In this document: one piece after another, positions 36,691-45,579 of the stretch
How positions within the stretch are numbered: the first letter of the stretch is position 1
How the letters are laid out: each line of letters starts with the position of its first letter
Source: an uncultured Paracoccaceae bacterium
GTDB lineage: Bacteria > Pseudomonadota > Alphaproteobacteria > Rhodobacterales > Rhodobacteraceae
Length of the DNA stretch: 64,000 nt
Direction of reading: 5' to 3'
NCBI GenBank assembly: GCA_905182355.1
Contig: CAJJBH010000037.1
Location: forward strand, 1 to 64,000
Program-made: the position numbers and the translations under genes
Notes under the pieces: generated by a model
The model's database searches: none
Told to the model about the DNA's origin: nothing
What the model saw: the letters and a program-made list of their open reading frames with translations, nothing else

Positions 36691-37163
36691 CCAAAAATCA
36701 TGACTGGTTGAGACTAAAACGGCTAAACCAAGCAAAGCAAGGATACCAAAAAACTCAAACTGAAACCCTGCAAGTTGGCGCAGGTTGGTGTTGGCCATCA
36801 ACAGGTTTTCGATTTTTGACAAAGATGAAAACGAAAAAAACCAGTTCAGGATGTAGCTGGCGTGGGTCAGCGCAACAAAGGCCGTCATAACCCCGAAATG
36901 GCGTCGACTATAATGTAGAGGCCGGAAGCGATCGTCCAGCCGTGCAAGCGGGCCGATACACAAGATCACCGTTAGCATCATAATGGCACAGGTGCAGAGG
37001 CGCGGGCGTTGTATATCTACACGTTAATAGCGCGATCCTGGTCCAGGACACTTGGCGTGAGGTGTGAAAACAGTACCAGAAACAGCGCAATACTGGCGAG
37101 CATCACAGCATTATACTGCCGTTTTATTATGTTCCATTAAACGGGAAGATACTTAACGCCCAT
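36655..37163 (-). pseudogene. Ferric reductase-like transmembrane protein, degraded and truncated
   Basis: The frame begins at ATG 37163 (MGVKYLPV), is stopped by TAA at 37139-37137, continues WNIIKRQYNAVMLASIALFL, is stopped again by TAG at 37019-37017, then shifts frame (between 37017 and 36981) into TVILCIGPLARLDDRFRPLH, YSRRHFGVMTAFVALTHASY and TSHDFWLKFL before stopping at 36657-36655. IGPLARL, NRRHFGV-like and SHDFWL segments are those of the ferric-reductase-like/Rieske membrane proteins I recall from Rhodobacteraceae; here the C-terminal part, including any Rieske domain, is absent. With two nonsense codons, one frameshift and a truncation this is a true pseudogene, not a sequencing artefact. 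Confidence 0.75.
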
Positions 37164-37179
37164 GATCAGTCTCCGGCAC

Positions 37180-37485
37180 TTAGTTGCACAGGGGAGTTTC
37201 AGCGGGCCATATTAGTCGTTGGGACAGACCAAGCCAAAGGGCTGGAACAATCCCAACAGCCAGCAAGACGGCGGCGATTTGATGCCCTTTGCGAATGGGG
37301 TGGTAACGTCCCGCCCATCCCGCAGCCCTTGTTTCAATCTGCCACCAACGCCAAAGCACCAGCGGCCAGATTAGCAAAATCGCGGGGATCAGCAGGGGGC
37401 TAAACCCATAAGCGTCGCGCGCATCTTCATCGGTGCGATCAATCCCGATTGTCAAAAATACGGCCACAACGCTAGCGCCAATCAC
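37180..37485 (-). CDS. Small two- or three-helix membrane protein
   Basis: 101 residues, with hydrophobic segments ASVVAVFLTIGI, FSPLLIPAILLIWPLVLWRW and HQIAAVLLAVGIVPALWLGL, giving about three membrane helices. It stops 17 bases before the start of the degraded ferric-reductase-like gene, on the same strand, so it was probably the first gene of that operon. The frame itself is intact. Function unknown; perhaps orphaned by loss of its partners. Confidence 0.6.
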   Translation of the reverse strand: MIGASVVAVFLTIGIDRTDEDARDAYGFSPLLIPAILLIWPLVLWRWWQIETRAAGWAGRYHPIRKGHQIAAVLLAVGIVPALWLGLSQRLIWPAETPLCN

Positions 37486-37620
37486 GGCCCAAATTTTGAT
37501 GCAAAGGACAATAACGATGGCAGCTTGCGTGAAATTCCCTTGGGGTGTCGATTAGAGTTGTTGCGAAATTATTCCAATGTGATCCACACCGATAGGCTGA
37601 TGCGGATCACAAAATGCCAC

Positions 37621-38457
37621 TCAAGTTTTCTTTGTGTCATCAATTATGTTCATCGTTGCCACGCCAGAATTCCCGAGCTCAACAGAAGCAAACGGTCCGC
37701 CGTGGCACATATTGCCCACGTCCTGCGCATCTAAAACACCGCCTTGCGCGAAGGCTTCCGATGCAAATTGTTCTGCGTTGTCTTCGGGGCGATACCCTAG
37801 AAAGCTGGCTTTTGCGTTGTCGACGGGTGCGCGGTCATTGTTGGACACACCGTAGATGACGGCAAAACCTGTAACGGGTGTATCAATGGCACGAGTCACC
37901 AGTTGGATCAGATCGTTGTAGGACAACCATGATCCAACTGCGCGCGGATTGCCGACGTTGGCGGCTGATAGGATGCGCATGCAAACGGCTTCGATCCCGC
38001 GTTTATCCCAATACATGCTTGCCAAATCTTCGGCAAAACACTTGGCCAGGCCATAAAAAGTGTCGGGGCGGTGAGGCGCATCGATTCCGATGAACTCGTT
38101 CTTTGGATGCATTCCAACTGCGTGGATGGACGAGGCATAAACTACGCGGCGCACCCCATTTTTATAGGCTGCTTCCCACACATTATAGGCCCCAATGATG
38201 TTTGGACCAAGGATTGTGTCAAATGGGGCTTCGTCCCCATACGCCCCGAAATGTACAACCATATCAGCACCTTCTAGCAGTGCTGTCATATCATCTAGGC
38301 TGGTAAGGTCTGCTTTGACATAGGTTTCGCCATCGTAAAGTGTGCCCACATCGTCTTTCAAGTCAGAGGACACCAATTGATCCGCCATTTTGCTAAGCGG
38401 TTCACGCAAGTGCGATCCAAGACGGCCAGCTGCGCCAGTGAGAACGATCTTTTTCAT
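37621..38457 (-). CDS. NAD-dependent epimerase/dehydratase (uronate dehydrogenase-like)
   Basis: 278 residues, extended SDR. The Rossmann motif GAAGRLG is at about residues 8-14, and the catalytic YxxxK is YGLAK with the preceding SSIHAVG serine. It resembles uronate dehydrogenases, which oxidise hexuronates to aldaro-lactones with NAD+, but similar SDRs act on many sugars. It is the last gene of the LysR-hyuA-hyuB-oxidoreductase cluster, separated by 47 bases from the FAD oxidoreductase, so it may not share its pathway. Confidence 0.85.
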   Translation of the reverse strand: MKKIVLTGAAGRLGSHLREPLSKMADQLVSSDLKDDVGTLYDGETYVKADLTSLDDMTALLEGADMVVHFGAYGDEAPFDTILGPNIIGAYNVWEAAYKNGVRRVVYASSIHAVGMHPKNEFIGIDAPHRPDTFYGLAKCFAEDLASMYWDKRGIEAVCMRILSAANVGNPRAVGSWLSYNDLIQLVTRAIDTPVTGFAVIYGVSNNDRAPVDNAKASFLGYRPEDNAEQFASEAFAQGGVLDAQDVGNMCHGGPFASVELGNSGVATMNIIDDTKKT

Positions 38458-38504
38458 GAGTGGTCCTTTGTTTGTTTTAAGTGGTTCTGCTTAGGTTATT
38501 TCGC

Positions 38505-39716
38505 TTAGATAATCGCTTTTTCGGGGAATTTTTCACCCCGTTCAATACGGTCAAATCCGAAAGGTGACAGATCAAGGCTGCGGTACTCACCGTAAGTAAT
38601 CAGTTCGGAAATACCCCGTCCCATTGCGGGGGATTGTTGAAATCCATGTCCGGAAAACCCGTTCACAAAGATAAAGTTTCTTACCTTTGTATGCGGCCCG
38701 ATGATCGCGTTTTGATCCTGTGTGTTAAACGCGTAATGTCCCGCCCATGAGTTAATCAATTTGATCCGCTCAAACGCTGGTACGCGTTTGGCAAGGATTG
38801 GCCAAACTTTATCCTCCCAAATCGAATGGTCCTGCGCAAAATCATCAAATTCGACGGCTGGGTCATCATCCGGCGGGCAACCAGCCAAATAATAATTGCC
38901 CTCAGACCGCATATGGATACCTGACGGATCAATTGTCAGCGGCAGATCACGATCCAGCAGTGTTTCCGCGGCAAAAATAAAAGTGTAGCGCTTGCGCGGC
39001 TCCACCGGAATGTCGATGCCTGCCATCTTCGCGGTGCGTGCTGCGCGCGGGCCAGAGCAGTTTACTACGGTTCCACATGCAATTTCTTCGCCGGAGGCTA
39101 ATGTGACGCTATTCACCTTTGTGCCATCGCTTGACTTGGTCATTTCGACGACTTCATTGGTCAAATATTCAACGCCACGCTCGCGTGCGGATCGTTTCCA
39201 CCAGTCAAACAGCGTGTTGCCGTCGAAATAACCTTCGTCGATGAGGTTATGGTTGGCCGCGACAATGTCATCAAGATTGTAAAAGGGGTAATCCCTTGCA
39301 ATCTCGTCTGGCATCATGTGTTTCGTGCCAGCGCCCAAGGATTGCTGAATGGCTTGGCTTACTTTCAGCGTCGTTGCAAATGCCTCATTGTCCGCCAAAT
39401 ACATGTAGCCGAAGCTTTGTAAAACGGGTTGAGGGACGCGTTCGTCGTCGCCCATAAAGCTGCGGAAATTTTTGACGAACTCGGCTGCGAATTGGGAGAC
39501 ACGGATGTTCACCTCGTTTGAGAACTGCTGACGCATGCAGCTGTTGGTGTGCGCGGTCGATGTGAACTCGTAAGTCGGGTCTTTTTCGACTACCAAGATG
39601 CTGCCGTTAAAATCAGGATTAGTGGCTGTGAACCATGCCACGGAGGACCCCAACATTGCGCCACCAACGATCACAACGTCATAGCTGGTGGCTTCGGGTG
39701 ATTGTAGATTGCTCAT
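38505..39716 (-). CDS. FAD-dependent oxidoreductase (DAO / sarcosine-oxidase-like family)
   Basis: 403 residues. The FAD-binding Rossmann motif reads VVIVGGAMLGSSVAWF near the N-terminus, and the C-terminal VNGFSGHGFQQSPAMGRGIS is the standard DAO-family FAD loop. Relatives oxidise N-methyl or D-amino acids. It overlaps the hyuB stop (ATGA), so the two are translated together. In a hydantoinase operon, a role in oxidising the released amino acid (for example sarcosine) is plausible but unproven. Confidence 0.9.
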   Translation of the reverse strand: MSNLQSPEATSYDVVIVGGAMLGSSVAWFTATNPDFNGSILVVEKDPTYEFTSTAHTNSCMRQQFSNEVNIRVSQFAAEFVKNFRSFMGDDERVPQPVLQSFGYMYLADNEAFATTLKVSQAIQQSLGAGTKHMMPDEIARDYPFYNLDDIVAANHNLIDEGYFDGNTLFDWWKRSARERGVEYLTNEVVEMTKSSDGTKVNSVTLASGEEIACGTVVNCSGPRAARTAKMAGIDIPVEPRKRYTFIFAAETLLDRDLPLTIDPSGIHMRSEGNYYLAGCPPDDDPAVEFDDFAQDHSIWEDKVWPILAKRVPAFERIKLINSWAGHYAFNTQDQNAIIGPHTKVRNFIFVNGFSGHGFQQSPAMGRGISELITYGEYRSLDLSPFGFDRIERGEKFPEKAII

Positions 39717-41422
39717 GATAACAAATCTCCCTTTGCAACGGCGCTTTGGATCGCTGCGATGTCTTTTGGTGTCATTCCGTAATCTTTTTCCGCCGTTTCC
39801 GCTGTAATATATCCACGTGCAAGGTCGCGTCTGACCAGTTCTGGATCGCGTTCGGATGCTGATCCGTACCCTGCACCACCAGGCAATGCCAAAACCACGC
39901 GGCGTCCGTGGGCCACAAATTGTTTGCCTTTGCCGTTCATCTTTGCGCCATCATCTTGGACAATCGTTGTGGGCGCACCGTTTTTACCGCCCTGACGTCC
40001 GTGGGCGGGGTGGTCGACGCGGTCAAACATTGCTTGGAAATCAAACTCGTGCCCGTCCTGCGCCCCGACCTCCATATATTGGCCCAACCCGCCGCGATAT
40101 TTACCCGCGCCACCGCTGTCGGGCCTCAGTTCTTTACGCCAGATAATGATAGGGCCTGTGTGCTCTGTCGCTTCAATCGGCATGGTCATAACGCCGGATG
40201 GGAAGGCTGTCGCGTTCAGTCCATCGTACAGTGGCCGTGCACCAGCGCCACCTGAGTTGAAAGTTAAGACCTCAGCGCGGCGTGCGCCGACGGGTGCGGG
40301 TTTGTCCGTACGGGGGCGTAGGGATACTTGGAAATTGCACAAACAGCCCGCACCCTCAGCAGGCACCGTGTTTGGCAATAACTGATCCAAAGCTGCATAA
40401 ATAGCGTCGGGGACAAAGTGTCCGACGATATGACGCAAGGCCACAGGGGCAGGGTGCAGTGCGTTGACGATTGTGTTTTCGGGGGCCGATATTTCAAACG
40501 GAGCCAATGAAGCCGCATTATTGGGGATTTCTGGCGCAATTGCGCATTTAAGTGCATAACATGCGTAAGCCTTTGCATAAACTAGCGGGCAGTTGATGCC
40601 TTTTTTATCGACCCCAGAGGTACCTGAAAAATCGGAGAGAATGCGATCTTTTTCAATACTTAGGCGCACTTTCAACGTGATGGGGGCAGAGAATCCATCC
40701 ACCGTCATTTCCCCTGAGGCCTCACCGCGTGGAAGGGCATTGATACATTCCAATGTGGCGCGACGCGAGTTGTCTAGGATGAAACTACCAATGCCATCCA
40801 GATCATCAAGCGCGAACTCTTCCATCATTTCGATCAAACGGCGGTGTCCGATTTCGTTGCATGTCGACAGTGCATAGATGTCACCCACCAGTTGCCGGGG
40901 TTCACGCACATTGCCCCGTACAATACGGATCAGGGTTTGATCGACCACGCCGCGCTCCGCCAATTTCATGATCGGGATATAAAGGCCCTCTTCATAAACG
41001 CTGGCCGCATCCGCGCCAAAACCACGCCCGCCGATGTCCACAACATGGGCGGTACAGCCAAAGAAGCCTGCCAGTGCGCCTCTGTGAAAAGACGGCGTTA
41101 CAACGGTGATGTCGTGTAAATGGCCGGTGCCTTCCCAAGGATCGTTGGTGATGTAAACGTCACCCTCAAAGATGTTTTCGCGCCCGATGCGGCGGATGAA
41201 GTGACCCACAGCGTCCGCCATCGCATTGACGTGCCCTGGGGTGCCAGTGACGGCTTGGGCCAGCATTTGACCATCCTTATCGTAAACGCCTGCGGATAGG
41301 TCGCCCGCCTCGCGCACAGATGTGGAAAATGCAGTGCGCACCAAAGCTTGGGCTTGTTCTTCTACCACAGATATCATGCGGTTCCACATGACCTGATAGG
41401 CGACGTTTGATGTGGCGCTCAT
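39713..41422 (-). CDS. hyuB: Hydantoinase B/oxoprolinase-family subunit (HyuB)
   Basis: 569 residues of the HyuB family. The signature GDVYITNDPWEGTGHLHDIT is near residue 90, and later PEIPNNAASLAPFEI and the glycine-rich GGLGQYMEVGAQDGHEFDF fit. HyuB pairs with HyuA for ATP-dependent opening of hydantoins or 5-oxoproline; acetone carboxylase subunits are related. It overlaps hyuA (ATGA) and the FAD oxidoreductase (ATGA). No gamma-subunit of acetone carboxylase follows, so the hydantoinase/oxoprolinase role is favoured. Confidence 0.92.
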   Translation of the reverse strand: MSATSNVAYQVMWNRMISVVEEQAQALVRTAFSTSVREAGDLSAGVYDKDGQMLAQAVTGTPGHVNAMADAVGHFIRRIGRENIFEGDVYITNDPWEGTGHLHDITVVTPSFHRGALAGFFGCTAHVVDIGGRGFGADAASVYEEGLYIPIMKLAERGVVDQTLIRIVRGNVREPRQLVGDIYALSTCNEIGHRRLIEMMEEFALDDLDGIGSFILDNSRRATLECINALPRGEASGEMTVDGFSAPITLKVRLSIEKDRILSDFSGTSGVDKKGINCPLVYAKAYACYALKCAIAPEIPNNAASLAPFEISAPENTIVNALHPAPVALRHIVGHFVPDAIYAALDQLLPNTVPAEGAGCLCNFQVSLRPRTDKPAPVGARRAEVLTFNSGGAGARPLYDGLNATAFPSGVMTMPIEATEHTGPIIIWRKELRPDSGGAGKYRGGLGQYMEVGAQDGHEFDFQAMFDRVDHPAHGRQGGKNGAPTTIVQDDGAKMNGKGKQFVAHGRRVVLALPGGAGYGSASERDPELVRRDLARGYITAETAEKDYGMTPKDIAAIQSAVAKGDLLS

Positions 41423-43518
41423 GCTGCGGCTTCCTTTTTGGTCATGTCGATGGTGCCGTCTGGCTGGGCGATCACTTGGCGCGATGTGGGGACGATGATC
41501 GTCGTTTCATCTTCGGTCACAACAGCTGGGCCTTGGACCGTTTGGCCAGCGGTCATGGCCCCGCGCAGAATAACTTGGGCATCTGTGACTGCGGCGAGGG
41601 CTGGATCAAATAAGGCGCGTCGACCTGCGGATTTGGCACCACCTGCGTCTTGCGCCAATGCAATCTGCGTCACTTGCTCGGGTGGGGTGGTTGCGTTGAC
41701 GGACCAGACCGTTATTTCCACATCCATGCCATCAACGGTCCGGCCAAACAAGGCGGCGTAATCCGTTTCGAACAGGTCAAGGAACGTTACAGCATCGGGT
41801 GCCATTGCCTGCGCTGCGGTGAGTGTGATTGGAATTTCCCACCCCTGGCCTGTGTACCGCATGTAGACTTTGAATTCGGACAGGATTTTGGCGACTTTAT
41901 CGCAGGAGCGTACAAAACCTGTCGCCTCATCCTGCAATTCAGTCAGCAATTCCTTGATCACATCAGGTTTGAATTCCGACAGTTTCATATAAACAGATCG
42001 ATTTGCTTCAAAACTGAACGGCGCCCGCAGGAAGCCGATCGCAGACCCGACGCCAGCGCCCGTTGGTACCAACAATCGGTTAACACCCAATTTCTCACAC
42101 AAGCGTCCTGCATGAAGGGGAGCGGCACCACCAAACGCGATCATGGTGTAGTCTGACAAATCTTCGCCATTTTCCACCGCATGTACACGTGCGGCGTTCG
42201 CCATGTTTTCATCCACAACTTCGGCCAGCCCGAAGGCGGCAGTTTGGGCGTCCATATCCAGTGTTTTACCAAGGACATTAACCAGCGCATCCGCCGAACT
42301 GTCGGCATGCAACTGGATCGATCCACCCGCGAAATTGTCAGGGTCGAGCCTGCCAAGGATTAAATCGGCATCCGTCACAGCAGGCTTATCACCGCCGCGG
42401 CCATAACATGCAGGGCCGGGTTCTGATCCGGCACTTTCCGGTCCCACACGAATTTGGCGCATCGCATCGATATGGGCCAACGAACCACCACCAGCCCCAA
42501 TCTCGACCATATCAATTACGGGAATCGAAATTGGCATGCCAGACCCTTTTTTGAAGCGATAGGTCCGAGCGACTTCAAAGACACGAGAAGTTTTGGGGGT
42601 TTGGTTCTTGATCAGGCAAATCTTGGCTGTTGTGCCACCCATGTCAAATGACAGTACCTTATCCAAACCATATCGCGCTGCGATGTTGGCGGCAAAAACG
42701 GCACCGCCCGCTGGACCGGATTCGACCAACCGCACAGGGAAGTCCGCCGCACTTTCGATGGAAATGATCCCGCCGCCAGAGTGCATAAGAAAGATGGAAC
42801 AGTCAGCACCCTCTTCCTTTAACCGTCCCTTAAGTCGCCCCAGATAGGATTTCATCAACGGCTTGATATAGGCGTTGGCTACAACCGTGTTAAAACGTTC
42901 ATATTCGCGCATTTGGGGGGAGACTTCGCAAGACAGTGAAATCATCACGTCTGGTAGTTTGGCAGCCAATACATCTCGGATCAGGCGTTCGTGATCGGGG
43001 TTAAGATAGGAGTGGATCAAGCCAACCGCGACACTGTCATATCCAGCTATGGCGATCTGATCTGCAACGGCTTCAATATCCGTGTGATCCAAGGTGATCA
43101 AAACATCACCATTGGCATCAACGCGTTCGGGCACAGTGAAACGACTTTGACGGGGGATCAATGGTTCGGGCAGTTCTAGGTTTAGATCATATTGTTCAAA
43201 CCTGCTTTCAGTGCGCATTTCGATAACGTCACGGAAACCTTGCGTGGTGATTAGGGCCGTCTTAGCCCCACGTCGTTCGATCAGGGCATTGGTGGCTAGG
43301 GTTGTGCCGTGGATAATTTGACCGATATCTGCTGGCACAATGCACGCTTTGGCACAAACCTGATGCATTCCGTCAATAATTGCGTCTTCGGGGGCTGTGT
43401 AGGTTGTTAGAACCTTGGTTGAAAATTGTGCGCCTTCAACCTCTATCACCACGTCAGTGAAGGTGCCGCCGATGTCGACGCCCATGCGAATTGCGCTGTT
43501 GCCCATGTGTGGTGGCAT
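41419..43518 (-). CDS. hyuA: Hydantoinase/oxoprolinase A-family subunit (HyuA)
   Basis: 699 residues. The ATP-binding phosphate loop VDIGGTFTDVV is at the N-terminus, followed by IHGTTLATNALIERRGAKTA and SFDMGGTTAKICLI, the hallmarks of the ASKHA-fold HyuA family. It couples ATP hydrolysis to amide-bond cleavage in cyclic imides or lactams, together with HyuB. It heads the operon, 90 bases from the LysR gene on the same strand. The exact substrate (N-methylhydantoin, 5-oxoproline or other) cannot be read off. Confidence 0.92.
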   Translation of the reverse strand: MPPHMGNSAIRMGVDIGGTFTDVVIEVEGAQFSTKVLTTYTAPEDAIIDGMHQVCAKACIVPADIGQIIHGTTLATNALIERRGAKTALITTQGFRDVIEMRTESRFEQYDLNLELPEPLIPRQSRFTVPERVDANGDVLITLDHTDIEAVADQIAIAGYDSVAVGLIHSYLNPDHERLIRDVLAAKLPDVMISLSCEVSPQMREYERFNTVVANAYIKPLMKSYLGRLKGRLKEEGADCSIFLMHSGGGIISIESAADFPVRLVESGPAGGAVFAANIAARYGLDKVLSFDMGGTTAKICLIKNQTPKTSRVFEVARTYRFKKGSGMPISIPVIDMVEIGAGGGSLAHIDAMRQIRVGPESAGSEPGPACYGRGGDKPAVTDADLILGRLDPDNFAGGSIQLHADSSADALVNVLGKTLDMDAQTAAFGLAEVVDENMANAARVHAVENGEDLSDYTMIAFGGAAPLHAGRLCEKLGVNRLLVPTGAGVGSAIGFLRAPFSFEANRSVYMKLSEFKPDVIKELLTELQDEATGFVRSCDKVAKILSEFKVYMRYTGQGWEIPITLTAAQAMAPDAVTFLDLFETDYAALFGRTVDGMDVEITVWSVNATTPPEQVTQIALAQDAGGAKSAGRRALFDPALAAVTDAQVILRGAMTAGQTVQGPAVVTEDETTIIVPTSRQVIAQPDGTIDMTKKEAAA

Positions 43519-43608
43519 CCCTGTGATGAAGATTTGGTTCCAAGTAGCTTAGGGGATAATAGTGGATCAAATCAAATTGCTAATTTGAATTGATTAGATA
43601 AAGAAACT

Positions 43609-44511
43609 TTATGACCCGAGGGGGTGGGCCATAGCCAAGTCACGTGCGATTTTGGCAGCCTTAGCGACGAAATTTGCGGCGCGATCAGCGTCAAAACGTG
43701 CTGAGAATTCCAAAGGCGCGGGTTGCCAGTCATACTCAACGCGGATCAAGGCACCACTTGCCAATTCGTGACGCACCATGGCTGCGGGCAGTGTGGCAAC
43801 GCCCATGCCATTCAGTGTCATGTGCAGGCATGCGGCTAGATTGCTGGAAGGGACCAAGCGTACGTTTAGATCTTTGCGCCTGCTAAAGTGGGCGGCAGTT
43901 TCCGCATAAAGGAGGGTGTCGCGACTGTGGGTCAGTATTGGATGGGCAGCAATGTGATCCATTGTTAGGTTCTTGATTCCGCGCAAACCACTGTCACGGG
44001 CCGCGACCCAAACCAGTGGGTAATTGCCCAAGGGAATTTGCCCAGACATTTGCTGGCGAAAGGGGCCGTTTTGAAGGGTCAGATCAATTGAGCGGGCTGC
44101 AAGCTCCCGTTCCAGATTGACAGATAAGTCCACAGTTAGTTCCACATGCAGGTGTGGCAACGTCGTGCTAAGCGCCTTTAGGAAGTCGCTTAACCATGTA
44201 TGAACGATCATTTCGGTGACCCCAAGACGCAAGGTGCTTTCGATCAAATGGGCCTCGGATGAGGCGTCCGCGAAATCATCAACAGCGTGCAGAACCTTGC
44301 GGGCGTGGTCCAGCAACTGCCGGCCTTTGGACGTTAGGCGGACCGACCCTGCATCGCGGTCCATCAACGACTGGTTCAGCAGGGTTTCAAGGGTTGCAAT
44401 GCGCGATGAAATGTTTGGCTGTGTGGTGTTCAACCGATCCGCTGCTTTGCGAAAACTGCCAAGGTCTGCGACCCAGACAAAGGCTTCTAGCTGTTTGAGG
44501 CTTAGTTTCAC
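43609..44511 (-). CDS. LysR-family transcriptional regulator
   Basis: 300 residues. The N-terminal helix-turn-helix FVWVADLGSFRKAADRLNTTQPNISSRIA (in pieces) is standard for LysR, followed by a two-lobe effector domain (VTEMIVHTWLSDFL, LNGMGVATLPAAMV). It lies upstream of hyuA on the same strand and is likely its regulator. It is divergent from the SitABCD metal transporter, but that operon carries its own palindromic sites and a metal-linked regulator is more likely for it. Confidence 0.94.
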   Translation of the reverse strand: MKLSLKQLEAFVWVADLGSFRKAADRLNTTQPNISSRIATLETLLNQSLMDRDAGSVRLTSKGRQLLDHARKVLHAVDDFADASSEAHLIESTLRLGVTEMIVHTWLSDFLKALSTTLPHLHVELTVDLSVNLERELAARSIDLTLQNGPFRQQMSGQIPLGNYPLVWVAARDSGLRGIKNLTMDHIAAHPILTHSRDTLLYAETAAHFSRRKDLNVRLVPSSNLAACLHMTLNGMGVATLPAAMVRHELASGALIRVEYDWQPAPLEFSARFDADRAANFVAKAAKIARDLAMAHPLGS

Positions 44512-44593
44512 ACTGGCTCCATCAAGTTTTGGTATGCAACACTCGGTGTTTGATAGCTTTTATCGCGGACGATTCACCACCAAAAACACTCAG

Positions 44594-44639
44594 TTGCGAT
44601 TCATTCTCATTCGCGATAAGTATTGCGAGCAGTTCGCAA
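44594..44639 (+). promoter_or_regulatory. Candidate Fur/Mur-type operator of the metal ABC operon
   Basis: Three related half-sites overlap: TTGCGATTCATTCTCATTCGCGA (pieces), TCGCGATAAGTATTGCGA (imperfect palindrome) and TTGCGAGCAGTTCGCAA (44623-44639, perfect 6-bp inverted repeat with 5-base spacer). The ATTCTCATT core recalls Fur-family boxes. It lies 47-92 bases upstream of the first gene, where Mur/Fur repression by Mn or Fe would act. Confidence 0.5.
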
Positions 44640-44685
44640 GTAGCATTTACGTACTGCAGAACACTTCTTTTAGGGGGCCTACACC

Positions 44686-45579
44686 ATGCAGCGGATCAAA
44701 TTTGGATTTTACTCACTTGCTTTAAGTGCAGCGCTTGCCACGCCCAGCTTTGCTGCGGATGGGAAATTCAAGGCGATCACAACCTTTACCGTTATCGCAG
44801 ACATGGCGCGCAACGTGGCAGGGGATGCGGCAATTGTTGAAAGCGTGACCAAGGCAGGTGCCGAAATCCATGGTTACCAACCGACGCCGCGTGACATTAT
44901 TCGCGCCCAAGATGCGGACTTGATCCTGTGGAACGGCTTGAACCTTGAATTGTGGTTTGAACAATTTTTTGCCAACCTCTCAGACGTTCCCAGTGCGACC
45001 CTGTCAGACGGTATTGTCCCGATGAGCATCACCGAGGGTGAGTATGATGGCAAACCGAACCCCCATGCATGGATGAGCCTAAGCAGTGGTTTGACTTATG
45101 TTGACAATATTCGGGACGCGTTTGTTCAGCACGACCCTGAAAACGCCGCGATCTATGTGGCAAATGCCGCGGCCTATAAACAACAGATCACCGACACCAT
45201 TGCACCGCTGGCCAAACAGATCATGCAACTGCCTGCCGACAAACGATGGTTGGTCAGCTGTGAAGGCGCATTTAGTTATCTGATCCGTGATTTTGAAATG
45301 CAGGAACTGTACCTGTGGCCAATCAATGCAGGCCAACAAGGTACGCCGCAGCAGGTGCGCAAGGTTATCGATGATGTACGGGCCAATGATATTCCAGCGG
45401 TGTTTTGTGAAAGCACTGTCAGCCAATCCCCGGCGCAGCAAGTGGCGCGTGAAACGGATGCGAAGTATGGCGGCGTTCTGTATGTGGACAGCCTGACCCA
45501 AGCTGACGGCGCGGTGCCGACCTATATTGATTTGCTGCGTGTCACGATCGAAACCATTGCAACTGGATTGATTGAATGA
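44686..45579 (+). CDS. sitA: Mn/Zn ABC transporter, substrate-binding protein (SitA/MntC type)
   Basis: 297 residues with signal peptide ([15 protein letters not shown], cut before ADG). Metal-ligand features of the cluster A-I binding proteins are visible: a His in EIHGYQPTP, a His in NPHAWMSL, a Glu in CEGAF and ESTVS, and an Asp in YVDSL. The His-His-Glu-Asp set fits Mn2+ rather than Zn2+, and no His-rich loop (a Zn mark) is present. It is the first gene of four, each overlapping the next. A palindromic operator lies just upstream. Confidence 0.93.
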   Translation: MQRIKFGFYSLALSAALATPSFAADGKFKAITTFTVIADMARNVAGDAAIVESVTKAGAEIHGYQPTPRDIIRAQDADLILWNGLNLELWFEQFFANLSDVPSATLSDGIVPMSITEGEYDGKPNPHAWMSLSSGLTYVDNIRDAFVQHDPENAAIYVANAAAYKQQITDTIAPLAKQIMQLPADKRWLVSCEGAFSYLIRDFEMQELYLWPINAGQQGTPQQVRKVIDDVRANDIPAVFCESTVSQSPAQQVARETDAKYGGVLYVDSLTQADGAVPTYIDLLRVTIETIATGLIE

